A stretch of DNA of 64,000 nucleotides from Saccharopolyspora_C sp040643635 (GTDB lineage: Bacteria; Actinomycetota; Actinomycetes; Mycobacteriales; Pseudonocardiaceae), in assembly GCF_040643635.1 (NCBI RefSeq), contig NZ_JBEYUS010000021.1, forward strand, positions 16,354-80,353. The letters are read 5' to 3'. Of this stretch, positions 8,323 through 16,635 are shown piece after piece. Position 1 is the stretch's first letter. Each line of letters begins with the position of its first letter. Both the position numbers and the translations under genes were made by a program. The notes under the pieces are model-generated. The model saw only the letters and a list, made by a program, of their open reading frames with translations. It had not been told where the DNA came from and searched no databases.

Positions 8323-8337
8323 CGGAACAGCGTTCCG
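8323..8337. promoter_or_regulatory. Operator CGGAAC-AGC-GTTCCG before tetR
   Basis: A perfect 15-bp inverted repeat with 6-bp arms (8323-8328 and 8332-8337), 30 bp before the GTG start of the TetR gene. It follows an AT-rich ACTATAC that may be the -10 region. It shares the GGAAC-N3-GTTCC core with the site at 7975-7987, so it is the likely auto-operator of the TetR protein. Confidence 0.62.
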
Positions 8338-8367
8338 CATGGCAAGGGTGCATCGGGAGGGAGCACG

Positions 8368-8946
8368 GTGGGCGCAGAGGACGGCGCGGCGCGGCCCAAG
8401 CGGGCGGACGCCCAGCGCAACGAGAAGACGCTGCTGGACGCGGCCGCCGCGGTGTTCGTCCGCTCCGGCGTCGAAGCCCCGGTGCGGGACATCGCCGCGC
8501 AGGCCGGGGTGGGCACCGGCACGATCTACCGGCACTTCCCGACCCGGTCCGACCTCATCATCGCCGTCTACCGGCACCAGATCGAAGCGTGCGCCGAGGC
8601 GGGGCCGGTGCTGCTGGAGAGCTGCGCGACCCCGTACGCCGCGCTGCGGCGGTGGATCAACCTGTTCGTCGACTTCCTGGTCACCAAGCACGGGCTGGCC
8701 GGGGTGCTGCGCTCCGACGAGGACGGGTTCGAGGCGCTGCACGCCTACTTCCTGGACCGGTTGCTGCCGGTGTGCGCGGAACTGCTCGCCGCGGCGGCGC
8801 GTTCCGGGGAGATCCGCGCCGACCTGGAGGCCATCGAGCTGATGCGCGGCGTCGGGAACCTGTGCATCGGCGCGGAAGGCGACCCGCGCTACGACGCCCG
8901 CCGCCTCGTCGACGTCCTCATCGCCGGTCTCCGCACCGCCGCCTGA
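8368..8946 (+). CDS. TetR-family regulator
   Basis: 192 residues. The HTH region reads DIAAQAGVGTGTIYRHFPTR after an N-terminal helix KTLLDAAAAVF; the C-terminal half is a helical ligand domain like the SBP/TetR_C group. GTG at 8368 is the best start because GGGAGGGA precedes it at proper spacing. The open frame continues upstream through the operator, but that part does not look coding. Divergent from the LLM oxidoreductase and sharing its palindromic operator, so local control of that gene plus autoregulation is likely. Confidence 0.86.
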   Translation: MGAEDGAARPKRADAQRNEKTLLDAAAAVFVRSGVEAPVRDIAAQAGVGTGTIYRHFPTRSDLIIAVYRHQIEACAEAGPVLLESCATPYAALRRWINLFVDFLVTKHGLAGVLRSDEDGFEALHAYFLDRLLPVCAELLAAAARSGEIRADLEAIELMRGVGNLCIGAEGDPRYDARRLVDVLIAGLRTAA

Positions 8947-9037
8947 CGGTGCCCGCCTCACCGGTCCGTGCACTCCGGTCGCACGAGCCGCTCACCTCGG
9001 GGCGTCGATGCGAACAGCGGTGGCGCGGTGCTCGGCC

Positions 9038-9601
9038 TCACCACGGCGGCCCGCCCAGGTCGATGACGCCGTCGACCGGAGCCGCCCCGCCCACCGGCAG
9101 GGTCATCACCGGCGACAGGACGAACTCGGTCGGCTCGCCGAACCGCGTCACCAGCAGCGTCCCGGTGAATTCCCGCCAGCCGAGCTCGGCGTAGTAGCGC
9201 AGCAGCGGCGGATCGCAGACCAGCAGCCCGAAATCGACGTCACCGCGGGAGCGGAAGTGCGCCTCGGACGCCCGCAGCGCGGCGTGCGCGTAGCCGCGGC
9301 GCCGGTACCCGGGATGCGTCTGCACACCCCCGACCCCGGCGATCGTCACCTCCCGGCCGGCCTCAGCACCGGTGCGCACCAGCAGGCTGACGTTGCAGAC
9401 CAGCGAGCCGTCCGGCGCCCGGACCCGCACCCGCCAGTGCGCCCCCGCCCATTCCAGATCCGCGCCCGCCCAGTCCGCCTCGTCCGCCGGTGGGTACACC
9501 GCGTGGCGGAGCGCCGTCAGCTCCGCCAGTTCCGGAGCCGAGAGATCGGCCGCGCGGTCGAGGGAGATCACCGGGTCCGCTGGTCGTTCGACGGGGCTCA
9601 T
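9038..9601 (-). CDS. GNAT-family N-acetyltransferase
   Basis: 187 residues. The acetyl-CoA binding loop is visible as VQTHPGYRRRGYAHAAL (motif A, R/Q-x-x-G-x-G/A variant), preceded by the beta strand REVTIAGVGG and followed by DFGLLVCDPPLLRYYAELGWREF. The ATG at 9601 is eight bases after the stop of the Hsp70-like gene, so the two form one transcription unit. The acceptor substrate is unknown; related stand-alone GNATs acetylate aminoglycosides, small amines or protein N-termini. Confidence 0.82.
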   Translation of the reverse strand: MSPVERPADPVISLDRAADLSAPELAELTALRHAVYPPADEADWAGADLEWAGAHWRVRVRAPDGSLVCNVSLLVRTGAEAGREVTIAGVGGVQTHPGYRRRGYAHAALRASEAHFRSRGDVDFGLLVCDPPLLRYYAELGWREFTGTLLVTRFGEPTEFVLSPVMTLPVGGAAPVDGVIDLGGPPW

Positions 9602-9609
9602 CCGGGGCG

Positions 9610-11472
9610 TCAGCGGATGGACGTGCAGGGTCTGGTGTCCGGGTCCTCCGCCGTGTCGGGTTCCAGGCGCACCTCGGAGAAGGTGACGTCCAGGCGCCGC
9701 TGGGCGGAGACCAGGAACGGCGTGTTCACCCGCTCCGGATCCAGGCCCGCTGCGGTGAAGCAGGTCAGCGGGATCTTCACCGTCGTCGTCCGCCCCACCG
9801 GCAGGTCCCCGAACAGCTTCGCGGCGGGCAGCGCGCCGGCGCACGGGTAGTGGCAGTGCTCGGCGATCTCCGCCGCGCCGTCGCCCGGTTCCGCGTTGAG
9901 CCGTGCTTCGAAGACCAGCGCGCCACCGCCGTCGACGTAGGGCCGCAGGTCCAGCGAGCCCTCCGGATTCGTGGTCTGCAGGTAGACCTGCGCGGTGGAA
10001 TCCCCGCTCCACACCACCCGCATCCCGTCCCCGTCGGGCGTGGCCGCGATCTCGCCGGGGTGCGCGATGCCCTCCGGCGGGATGGCGGTGCCGCTCCAGT
10101 TGCTGTCGGATCCCAGGTAGCCGCCGAAGGATTCGGCGACCGCGCCGCCTTCGTACAGCGGCAGCGGGCCGCCGGGAGCGGTGGATCGGGTGGCGACGGC
10201 CAGGACGGCGACGAGGCCGACGACGACCACCGCGACGGCCGCGATCGCGGGCCACAGCCACTTCCGGCGGGGCGGCGGCCCGGCGGGTGCCGCGACCCGC
10301 ACCGTCGGTTGCTCGGGCGCCGTGCTGGGCGCGGGAGGCGGGATCGGCGTGCGCGTCGTCGGCGCATCCGCCAGGCCCGGTGTCGCGGCGGGCGCCGGTG
10401 CGGGCTCGGTTCGCGGTGCGGGCCTGCCGGAGATGAGCGCGGCACCGAGCGCGACGGTGTACTTGGGGTGCAGCGTCGCCCGCAGCGGTTTCCCGAACTC
10501 CTGCTCCACCACCTGCGCGATCAGCGGGACCCGGGACGAGCCGCCCGCCAGCAGCACCGCCGAGAGGTCTTCGACGCGCAGCCCGGCGGAGGCGGTGGTG
10601 CGGCGCAGCGCGTCGATGGTCAGCCGCACCGACGGCATGATCATCTCGTCGAACTCCCGGCGGGTGACGGTGAGCTCCCGGGTCCCGGACGGCAGCGGCA
10701 CGGCGACCTGCACGTCGGGTTCGGTGGACAGCTCCTCCTTGGCGCGCACGCATGCCGCCCTGGTCGCCGCGATCGCCGCCGCGGCCGCCGGATCGGCCGG
10801 GTCGAGCGCGCTGATCGCGCCGTCGAGCCGCTGGTCCACGTGCGCGAACAGGGCTTCGTCGAAGTCGATGCCGCCGAGGTGCTCGACGCCTTCCGGGGTG
10901 CCGAGGATCTCGACCTGCCGGCCGCGCATCCGCAGCACGGTGGAGTCGAAGGTGCCGCCGCCGAGGTCGTAGACGGCGATGGTCTCCCCGTCGCCGAGCC
11001 GCCGTTCGCCCGCGTAGTGCGTCGCCGCGGCCTCCGGTTCGGTGATCAACCGGAAGTCCGCGACCCGGGCCAGCCGGGGCACCTCGGTGAAGTGCTCGCG
11101 CCGGTACGGCCCCCAGATGGCGGGGTAGGTCAGCACCACCGAGCCCGGTGGTTCCCCGGAGATCCGGGTGACGGTGGCGAGCACGTCCCGCAGCTGCGCG
11201 GCCATCAGCGCGGCCGGGGAGTAGGTGGCGCCGCCGAGCACCAGCGGGGTCGGATCACCCAGGCGGCGCTTGAAGTTCCGGCTGGTGGCGGCGGGATCGC
11301 CGCCGGAATCCGCCGCCGCGTCCCCGGTGAGCAGGATGCCGCCGTCGCCGCGGCGGGCCACCGAGGGCACGATCACCGCCGGGGACATCGGGACCATGCG
11401 GGTGCCGCCGGGGCCGCTGATCGCGGCCGAGGTGAAGGACGTGCCGAGATCGATCCCCACGCCGTACCGCAC
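9610..11472 (-). CDS. Membrane-anchored Hsp70/DnaK-like ATPase with extracytoplasmic C-terminal domain
   Basis: 620 residues. Residues 1-345 are an actin-fold Hsp70 ATPase: phosphate-1 GIDLGTSFTS, phosphate-2 VYDLGGGTFD (about 168-177), adenosine loop LLAGGSSRVP (about 308-316). The substrate-binding domain of DnaK is absent. Instead there is a proline/threonine-rich linker, one membrane helix (about 405-428), and a roughly 190-residue exported beta-rich domain with three cysteines. The tail resembles the galactose-binding-like C-terminal domain of ExoP-type glucosidases, but that match is weak. It may work as a sensor or receptor rather than a chaperone. First gene of a two-gene unit with the GNAT. 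Confidence 0.85.
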   Translation of the reverse strand: MRYGVGIDLGTSFTSAAISGPGGTRMVPMSPAVIVPSVARRGDGGILLTGDAAADSGGDPAATSRNFKRRLGDPTPLVLGGATYSPAALMAAQLRDVLATVTRISGEPPGSVVLTYPAIWGPYRREHFTEVPRLARVADFRLITEPEAAATHYAGERRLGDGETIAVYDLGGGTFDSTVLRMRGRQVEILGTPEGVEHLGGIDFDEALFAHVDQRLDGAISALDPADPAAAAAIAATRAACVRAKEELSTEPDVQVAVPLPSGTRELTVTRREFDEMIMPSVRLTIDALRRTTASAGLRVEDLSAVLLAGGSSRVPLIAQVVEQEFGKPLRATLHPKYTVALGAALISGRPAPRTEPAPAPAATPGLADAPTTRTPIPPPAPSTAPEQPTVRVAAPAGPPPRRKWLWPAIAAVAVVVVGLVAVLAVATRSTAPGGPLPLYEGGAVAESFGGYLGSDSNWSGTAIPPEGIAHPGEIAATPDGDGMRVVWSGDSTAQVYLQTTNPEGSLDLRPYVDGGGALVFEARLNAEPGDGAAEIAEHCHYPCAGALPAAKLFGDLPVGRTTTVKIPLTCFTAAGLDPERVNTPFLVSAQRRLDVTFSEVRLEPDTAEDPDTRPCTSIR

Positions 11473-11581
11473 GCGCGCCCCCTGAGTTCGGTGAAAGTGC
11501 AGAAACGATCACAACTCGAGCGCGGGCAATTCTATGCGCGGTGGCAGGGCCCGCCCTACCTCCACAAGGGGGGACCGGGCG

Positions 11582-12382
11582 TCAGCCGGCGAGGGAGTCG
11601 CGCCAGAACAGCTCGGTGAGCCGGTCGGCGATCCGCTGCATGTGCTGCAGCGCCTCGGGGATGCGGGCGCGGCCGAACCGGCTGCGCGGCCCGTTGAGGG
11701 TGAGGATGGCGACCAGCGTTCCGGCACTGTCCCGGATGGGGCGTGACAGCGAGAGCAGTTCGTGCTCGAGCTCGTTGTCGATGATCGCGAAGCCCTGCTC
11801 CCGCACCTGCTCCAGCTCCTTGAGCAGCGCGGTGCGGTCGGTGATGGTGTCCGGGGTGAAGGCCTCGAGCGTCTCGGGCAGCGTCGCGCGGAGCTTCTCC
11901 ACGTGCTGGTCGGCCAGCAGCACCTTGCCGGTGGAGCTGGCGTGCACCGGGTAGTGCTGCCCGACGAGGTTGCTGGTGAGCACGCCCACCACGTGCGACC
12001 CGGCGGCTTCGGCGACCAGGTCGAGCCCGTCCTGCGCGTTCGGGATGGACAGGGTGACGGTCTCGTTGAACGAGTCGGCGAGTTCGTCCAGCAGCGGCTG
12101 GGCGTGCGCGACGAGGCCCGCGTACGGGTCGGCGGAGCGGCCGAGCCGGGCGAGTTCCCAGCCGAGGACGTAGTGGGTGTCGATGCGGTCGACGAGCCCG
12201 CCCTGTTCGAGGCTGTAGAGCAGCCGGAACGCGGTGGGCCTGCTGAGCCCGGCGGCCTTCGCGAGGGTGGTGACGGTGGCGCCGTTGCGCGGCTGGGCGG
12301 CGATCTCGCGGAGCAGGCGCACGGCCTTGGTCACCGATTTGTTGACCATGCCGGTCTGTTCGGGCGTGTCCTCGTCGCCCAT
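11582..12382 (-). CDS. IclR-family transcriptional regulator
   Basis: 266 residues: winged HTH with KAVRLLREIAAQPRNGATVT then LAKAAGLSRPTAFRLLYSLE (about residues 36-60), followed by the GAF-like IclR effector domain (LIGQ-like NLVGQHYPVHASSTGKVLLA, then GFAIIDNELEHELLSLSRPI). It is divergent from the MFS gene across 526 bp. That interval contains two copies of the core TCACATGGTG, one of them within the perfect palindrome at 12769-12783. IclR proteins usually control aromatic or small-acid catabolism, which fits the enzyme operon at 14294-18480. Confidence 0.88.
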   Translation of the reverse strand: MGDEDTPEQTGMVNKSVTKAVRLLREIAAQPRNGATVTTLAKAAGLSRPTAFRLLYSLEQGGLVDRIDTHYVLGWELARLGRSADPYAGLVAHAQPLLDELADSFNETVTLSIPNAQDGLDLVAEAAGSHVVGVLTSNLVGQHYPVHASSTGKVLLADQHVEKLRATLPETLEAFTPDTITDRTALLKELEQVREQGFAIIDNELEHELLSLSRPIRDSAGTLVAILTLNGPRSRFGRARIPEALQHMQRIADRLTELFWRDSLAG

Positions 12383-12638
12383 ACCGCTTCCGCCTCCCCG
12401 CCTCGGCCCGTTCGCGGGCCGCGCGGCCCGCGCCGTGCGGCCACCCTAACAGCCGCGTTCACTTCGTGGACGCGGTGGCGTGGTGGGCGCGTCCCCCCTG
12501 GTCGGGTCGGGGGGAGGGCGCGGCCGGGTGCGCGGCGACCGGTACGGTCCGGCGCGGCGTTCCGGGCATGGCGTTCCGGATATGGAGCGGGCACGACGAG
12601 GTGCCGCGGCTGTCGGTGTTCGGTTCGGCACCCTCCGT

Positions 12639-12653
12639 GATCACATGGTGGAC
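12639..12653. promoter_or_regulatory. Degenerate copy of the putative IclR operator
   Basis: GATCACATGGTGGAC matches the palindrome at 12769-12783 in 13 of 15 positions, sharing an uninterrupted TCACATGGTG core 130 bp upstream. It could be a secondary site for cooperative binding in the iclR-MFS divergent interval. The rest of 12383-12908 is GC-rich and holds no gene that I can support. Confidence 0.45.
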
Positions 12654-12768
12654 GTCGTGTCCGGTTCTGGGGTCGGCCTGTTCGGTTCGCCGACCTGGGC
12701 GGAATCGGGAGGATCGCTGCGGATCCTTGACTCCGTCGTCGATTTCGCGAAGGATCCTCGGCCGTTAT

Positions 12769-12783
12769 GTTCACATGGTGAAC
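12769..12783. promoter_or_regulatory. Putative IclR operator GTTCAC-ATG-GTGAAC
   Basis: A perfect palindrome of two 6-bp arms around ATG, 126 bp before the MFS start codon. Written as GTTC-N7-GAAC it has the same geometry as sites 18606-18620 and 18752-18766 upstream of the amine-oxidase operon. IclR-family proteins commonly bind such short palindromes. Confidence 0.6.
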
Positions 12784-12908
12784 GCGCTTGTGGCTGGTCG
12801 GTGCCGCGCGCTCACCCCCGACCGTGCGGCCCGCCGCCGCACCGCTGCGCACCCGCCGCCGCGCACCGACCGCGCTCGCGGGTGCTCCACCAGGAAGGAA
12901 GCGCACTG

Positions 12909-14237
12909 GTGACCACCACCGCAGTCGCCGCCACCCGCACGCCGGAGGAGCGGAAGCGGTTCCTGATCCGGCTGACCCTCGTCGTCGCGGGCGGCATGTT
13001 CATCGACGGGTACGTGCTCGGCATCGTCGGGACCGTCATCGGCGCCATCACCACCGACCTGCACATGTCGGTGTACGGCGAAGGCCTGATCGGAGCCGCC
13101 GCGCTGATCGGCATCTTCGCGGGCGGGCCGCTCGGCGGCTGGCTCGCCGACCGGTTCGGCCGCAAACCCATGTTCACCCTCGACCTGGCGCTGTTCGTGG
13201 TCGGCTCGGTGCTCCAGTTCTTCGTCGATTCCAGCTGGCAGCTGTTCCTCGTTCGGCTGCTGATGGGCGTCGCGATCGGCGCCGAGTACTCGATCAGCTG
13301 GCCGCTGATGACGGAGTTCGCCCCGGCGCGGCTGCGCGGCCGGTGCCTGTCGTTCGCCGAAGTGGCCTGGTACATCGGATTCGTCGGCGCCTTCATCGTC
13401 GGCTTCGCGCTCACCGCGGTCGACGCGGACTGGCGGCTCGTGCTCGGCACCAGCACCGTGCCCGCCGTGATCCTGTTCTTCGGCAGGCTCGGCGTGCCCG
13501 AATCGCCGCGGTGGCTGATGAGCAAGGGGCGCACCGAGGAGGCCGAGCGGATCGCCGACACCTGGATCGCCGACCGCGCCGACCGCGCGGACATCTTCGA
13601 GGAGCAGCAGCGGCCCGGCCGGTTCGGCATGCTGTTCTCCCGCGAGCACTGGCGCTCCACCACGTTCATCTCGGTGTTCTGGTTCTGCACCGTCACCCCG
13701 TACTTCGCCATCGCCACCTTCTCCGCGAGCGTGCTCGCCCGCTACGGGCTCGGCGAGGACGGGCTGGTCGGCGCGATCGGCGTCAACGGGGTGGCGCTGG
13801 CCGGTGTCGTGGTCGCCTGCCTGCTCATCGAGCGGGTCGGGCGCCGGATGCTGACCATCCCGCAGCAGTGGGTGTGCGCGGTGGTGCTGGTGGTCATCGC
13901 GCTGTGGTCCTCGGCGCCGCCGGTGCTGGTGCTGGCGTGCTTCCTGGTGTTCGCCTTCGCCAACGCGATGTGCACCGGGTTGACCGGCGTCTACCCGGGC
14001 GAGGTGCTGCCGACCGAGCTGCGCGGCCTCGGCACCGGGTTCGCCACCGCGGTCAGCCGGGTCGGCGCCGCGATCGGCACCTTCCTGTTCCCGTGGTCGA
14101 TGCAGGACCTCGGACCCGCCACCACGATGCTCGTCGCGGCCGGGATCTGCGTGGTCGGCGCCGTCGTCTCGCAGGTGCTGGCGCCGGAGACGACCGGCCG
14201 CGCGTTGACCGGGATCTCCACCGCGGACCAGGACTAG
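12909..14237 (+). CDS. MFS metabolite:proton symporter
   Basis: 442 residues, twelve predicted membrane helices. Helix 1 reads GGMFIDGYVLGIVG, resembling the aromatic-acid and sugar symporter groups. The loop 2-3 signature is GGWLADRFGRKPMF and the mid-protein motif is PESPRWLMSKGR, followed by a cytosolic loop before helix 7. The GTG start is preceded by AAGGAAG eight bases upstream. Its divergent IclR regulator and the downstream convergent catabolic operon suggest that it imports the compound that operon degrades; the substrate is unknown. Confidence 0.85.
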   Translation: MTTTAVAATRTPEERKRFLIRLTLVVAGGMFIDGYVLGIVGTVIGAITTDLHMSVYGEGLIGAAALIGIFAGGPLGGWLADRFGRKPMFTLDLALFVVGSVLQFFVDSSWQLFLVRLLMGVAIGAEYSISWPLMTEFAPARLRGRCLSFAEVAWYIGFVGAFIVGFALTAVDADWRLVLGTSTVPAVILFFGRLGVPESPRWLMSKGRTEEAERIADTWIADRADRADIFEEQQRPGRFGMLFSREHWRSTTFISVFWFCTVTPYFAIATFSASVLARYGLGEDGLVGAIGVNGVALAGVVVACLLIERVGRRMLTIPQQWVCAVVLVVIALWSSAPPVLVLACFLVFAFANAMCTGLTGVYPGEVLPTELRGLGTGFATAVSRVGAAIGTFLFPWSMQDLGPATTMLVAAGICVVGAVVSQVLAPETTGRALTGISTADQD

Positions 14238-14243
14238 CGCGTG

Positions 14244-14278
14244 CGGCGGGGTTCCGGGTGCGCCCCGGAACCCCGCCG
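14244..14278. terminator. Bidirectional hairpin between MFS and hydratase genes
   Basis: Left arm CGGCGGGGTTCCGGG (14244-14258) pairs perfectly with the right arm ending at 14278 around a four-to-five-base loop. It sits in the 56-bp gap between two convergent genes. There is no U-tract, as is common for actinobacterial terminators. Confidence 0.7.
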
Positions 14279-14293
14279 TCACCTGCGCGGAGG

Positions 14294-15079
14294 TCACTCG
14301 GTGATCTCGAACTCGACCGTCCCCCAGCCGGTGAACTCACCGGCCCAGTGCCCGGCCCGGTCCACCCGCACCGCCTCCAGGCAGCTGCCCGGCAGCACGA
14401 CCTGCCCGGCCTCGAACCCGATGCCGTAGTCGGCCAGCCGGTTGCACAGCCACGCCGTCGCGGCCAGCGGGTTGCCGAGGATGTTGCGGGTGTTGCCCGC
14501 CATCACCTCGCGGCCGTCGAGCCGCAGCGCGCCCCGGGTGTCGCTCAGCCGCAGCTCGGTGAGCCGCCGCGGCGTCCCGCCGAGCAGCACCGCCCCGGTG
14601 GAACCGTTGTCCGCCACGGTGTCCGGCAGCGAGATCGCCCAGTCCTGCACCCGCGAATCGATGATCTCGATGGCCGGCATCGCGCAGTCCACGGCGCGGA
14701 CCACGTCGGCGACCGTCACGTTCGGCCCGCGCAGCGGTGACCCGAGCAGGAACGCGGGTTCCAGCTCGACGAACGGGGCGATGAACCGGTCCCGCCCGAT
14801 CGGCACGCCCTCGGGCGCGAACCCGCTCGCCAGCAGGTACCCGTAGTCCGGCTGGTCCAGCCCGAACGCGGCCTGCATGGCCTTGGCGATGTTGCCGAGC
14901 TTGTAGCCGACGATCCGGTCGCCGCCCGCGACGGCCAGCTCGGCGTTGTGCCGCTGCACCGCGAAGGCGGCGTCGGCGTCCAGCTCCGGCCACTTGCCGG
15001 TCGGCGCGGGCACCGGGATCCGGTTGGTGCGCGCGTCGCGCAGCACCGTCGCGATGTCGCGGATGTCCTGGTCGTGCAA
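14294..15079 (-). CDS. 2-keto-4-pentenoate hydratase / fumarylacetoacetase-superfamily enzyme
   Basis: 261 residues of the MhpD/HpcG hydratase-decarboxylase group. Visible signatures include GYKLGNIAKAMQ, YGYLLASGF, EPAFLLG (metal-ligand glutamates), AIEIIDSRVQDW and the NPLAATAWLCNRL segment. The start is taken as TTG at 15079, because GGAGGAGGA lies at proper distance and no better in-frame ATG/GTG fits the full fold. Such enzymes hydrate dienols formed after ring cleavage. It is the last gene of the operon that begins with the amine oxidase, 20 bp after the monooxygenase. Confidence 0.82.
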   Translation of the reverse strand: MHDQDIRDIATVLRDARTNRIPVPAPTGKWPELDADAAFAVQRHNAELAVAGGDRIVGYKLGNIAKAMQAAFGLDQPDYGYLLASGFAPEGVPIGRDRFIAPFVELEPAFLLGSPLRGPNVTVADVVRAVDCAMPAIEIIDSRVQDWAISLPDTVADNGSTGAVLLGGTPRRLTELRLSDTRGALRLDGREVMAGNTRNILGNPLAATAWLCNRLADYGIGFEAGQVVLPGSCLEAVRVDRAGHWAGEFTGWGTVEFEITE

Positions 15080-15099
15080 CGGAATTCCTCCTCCGGTGG

Positions 15100-16485
15100 T
15101 CAGATCGCGGCGGCGAGCTGGGTGTGGCCGGCCCGGCGGCCGGGGTGGTCGGCGGGCAGGCGCACGGTGCCGGGGCCGTAGAGCTTCTCCCGCAGGGTGC
15201 GGCCCTCGTACTCGGTCCACATCACCTCGCGGCGCTGCAGCTCGGGCACGACGAGTTCGGCGAAGTCGGCGATGTCCTGGTACTTCACCGCGTGGCCGAG
15301 GTTGAAGCCGTCGATGTCGGCCTCGTCGATCCAGCTCTGCAGCTCGTCGGCGACGGTCCGCGGGGAGCCGACGATGGTGGGGCCGCTGCCGCCGATGCCG
15401 ATGAACTCGGCGATGTCGCGCGGCGTCCACTCCTTGTCCGGGTCCAGCTTGGAGAACAGGTCGACCATCGTCTGCCCGGCGTCGGTCTTGACGTGGCGCA
15501 GCGGCACGTCCGGGTCGAACCGGGACATGTCCAGCGCGGTCCAGCCGCTGTAGCGGGCCATCGCGCCGCGGTAGCTGACGAGCCTGCGGTACTCCTCGTG
15601 CTTGGCGTGCGCCTGCTCGTCGGTCGGGGCGACGACGACGTTGAGCATCTGCAGCACCCGCAGCGACCGCGGGTCCCGGCCGAACGCGGCGGCCTCGGCG
15701 CGCAGCGCGTCGACCTGGCGCCGCAGCGAGGTCTTGGACAGCGAGTTCACGAACACGCCCTCGGCGTGCCCGGCCGCCAGCGCGCGGCCCTTCGAGGACC
15801 CGCCCGCCTGGAACAGCACCGGTGTGCGCTGCGGGGACGGCTCGCACAGCGCGAAACCGGGCACGGTGAAGTACTTCCCGCGGTGCTCGATGTCGTGCAC
15901 CCGCGCCGGGTCGGCCCACGTCCCGCTCGCGGCGTCGCGGACCACGGCGCCGTCCTCCCAGGAGTTCTCCCACAGCTTGTAGCAGACCTCCAGGTGCTCG
16001 GCCGCCACGTCGTAGCGCTCGTCGTGCGGGGTGAGCAGCCCGTTGCCGAGGTTGCGCGCCGCGCTGCCCGCGTACGAGGTCACCAGGTTCCAGCCGATGC
16101 GCCCGTCGGTGAGGTGGTCGAGGGTCGCGAACTTCCGGGCCAGCGCGTACGGGTGCTCGTAGGTGGTGGACCCGGTGAGCCCGAACCCGAGGTGCTCGGT
16201 GGCGGCGGCCATCGCCGAGATCACCAGCGCCGGGTCGTTCGCGGGCAGCTGCGCCGCGTCGGCGAGCGCGCCGGCGGCGCTGCCCTCGTAGATGTCGTGG
16301 TACCCGGCGTTGTCGGCGAAGAACACGCCGTCGAAGCGGGCTTCCTCCAGCATCTTCGCGTACTCGGTCCAGTAGCGGACGTCCTTGTAACGGGAGCTCT
16401 GGTCGGCGGGGTGCCGCCAGAGCCCCGCGGACAGGTGCGCCGGGCCCTGGAAGTCGAAGGCGAACAGTCGAATGCGGCGAGACAT
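15100..16485 (-). CDS. NtaA/SnaA/DszA-family FMNH2-dependent monooxygenase
   Basis: 461 residues, the larger LLM subgroup that needs reduced flavin from a partner reductase. Typical stretches are RLFAFDFQGPAHLSAGLWRHP, FFADNAGYHDIY, HLTDGRIGWNLVTSY, PVLFQAGGSSKGRALAAGHAEGVF and GSGPTIVGSPRTVADEL. Two ATGs are adjacent (16488, 16485); the second has better spacing to GGAG. The reductase is encoded immediately upstream. Characterised relatives oxidise nitrilotriacetate, dibenzothiophene sulfone, or cleave pyrimidine or pyridine-type rings, so a ring- or C-N-cleaving step is plausible. Substrate not determinable here. Confidence 0.86.
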   Translation of the reverse strand: MSRRIRLFAFDFQGPAHLSAGLWRHPADQSSRYKDVRYWTEYAKMLEEARFDGVFFADNAGYHDIYEGSAAGALADAAQLPANDPALVISAMAAATEHLGFGLTGSTTYEHPYALARKFATLDHLTDGRIGWNLVTSYAGSAARNLGNGLLTPHDERYDVAAEHLEVCYKLWENSWEDGAVVRDAASGTWADPARVHDIEHRGKYFTVPGFALCEPSPQRTPVLFQAGGSSKGRALAAGHAEGVFVNSLSKTSLRRQVDALRAEAAAFGRDPRSLRVLQMLNVVVAPTDEQAHAKHEEYRRLVSYRGAMARYSGWTALDMSRFDPDVPLRHVKTDAGQTMVDLFSKLDPDKEWTPRDIAEFIGIGGSGPTIVGSPRTVADELQSWIDEADIDGFNLGHAVKYQDIADFAELVVPELQRREVMWTEYEGRTLREKLYGPGTVRLPADHPGRRAGHTQLAAAI

Positions 16486-16530
16486 CATCGGCTCCAATGC
16501 GATCGCGGGGGAGGAGGCGTGCCGGGGAGC

Positions 16531-16635
16531 GGGCCGTCGCGCGACGGCCCGTCCGGGGCGGGGAGAGGGCCCGGCGGTGCCGGGGGGAACGATCAAGCGG
16601 GAGAGGACCCGGCGGTGCCGGGGAACGATCAGGCG
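16531..16635 (-). repeat. Intra-operon palindrome and 36-38-bp direct repeat
   Basis: A perfect 20-bp palindrome lies at 16531-16550 (arms GGGCCGTCGC and its complement). It is followed by two direct repeats, at 16562-16599 and 16600-16635, each containing CCCGGCGGTGCCGGGG and AACGATCA. The second runs into the 3' end of the flavin reductase gene. This fills the 143-bp gap before the monooxygenase gene and may act as a processing or stability element on the operon mRNA. Confidence 0.6.
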
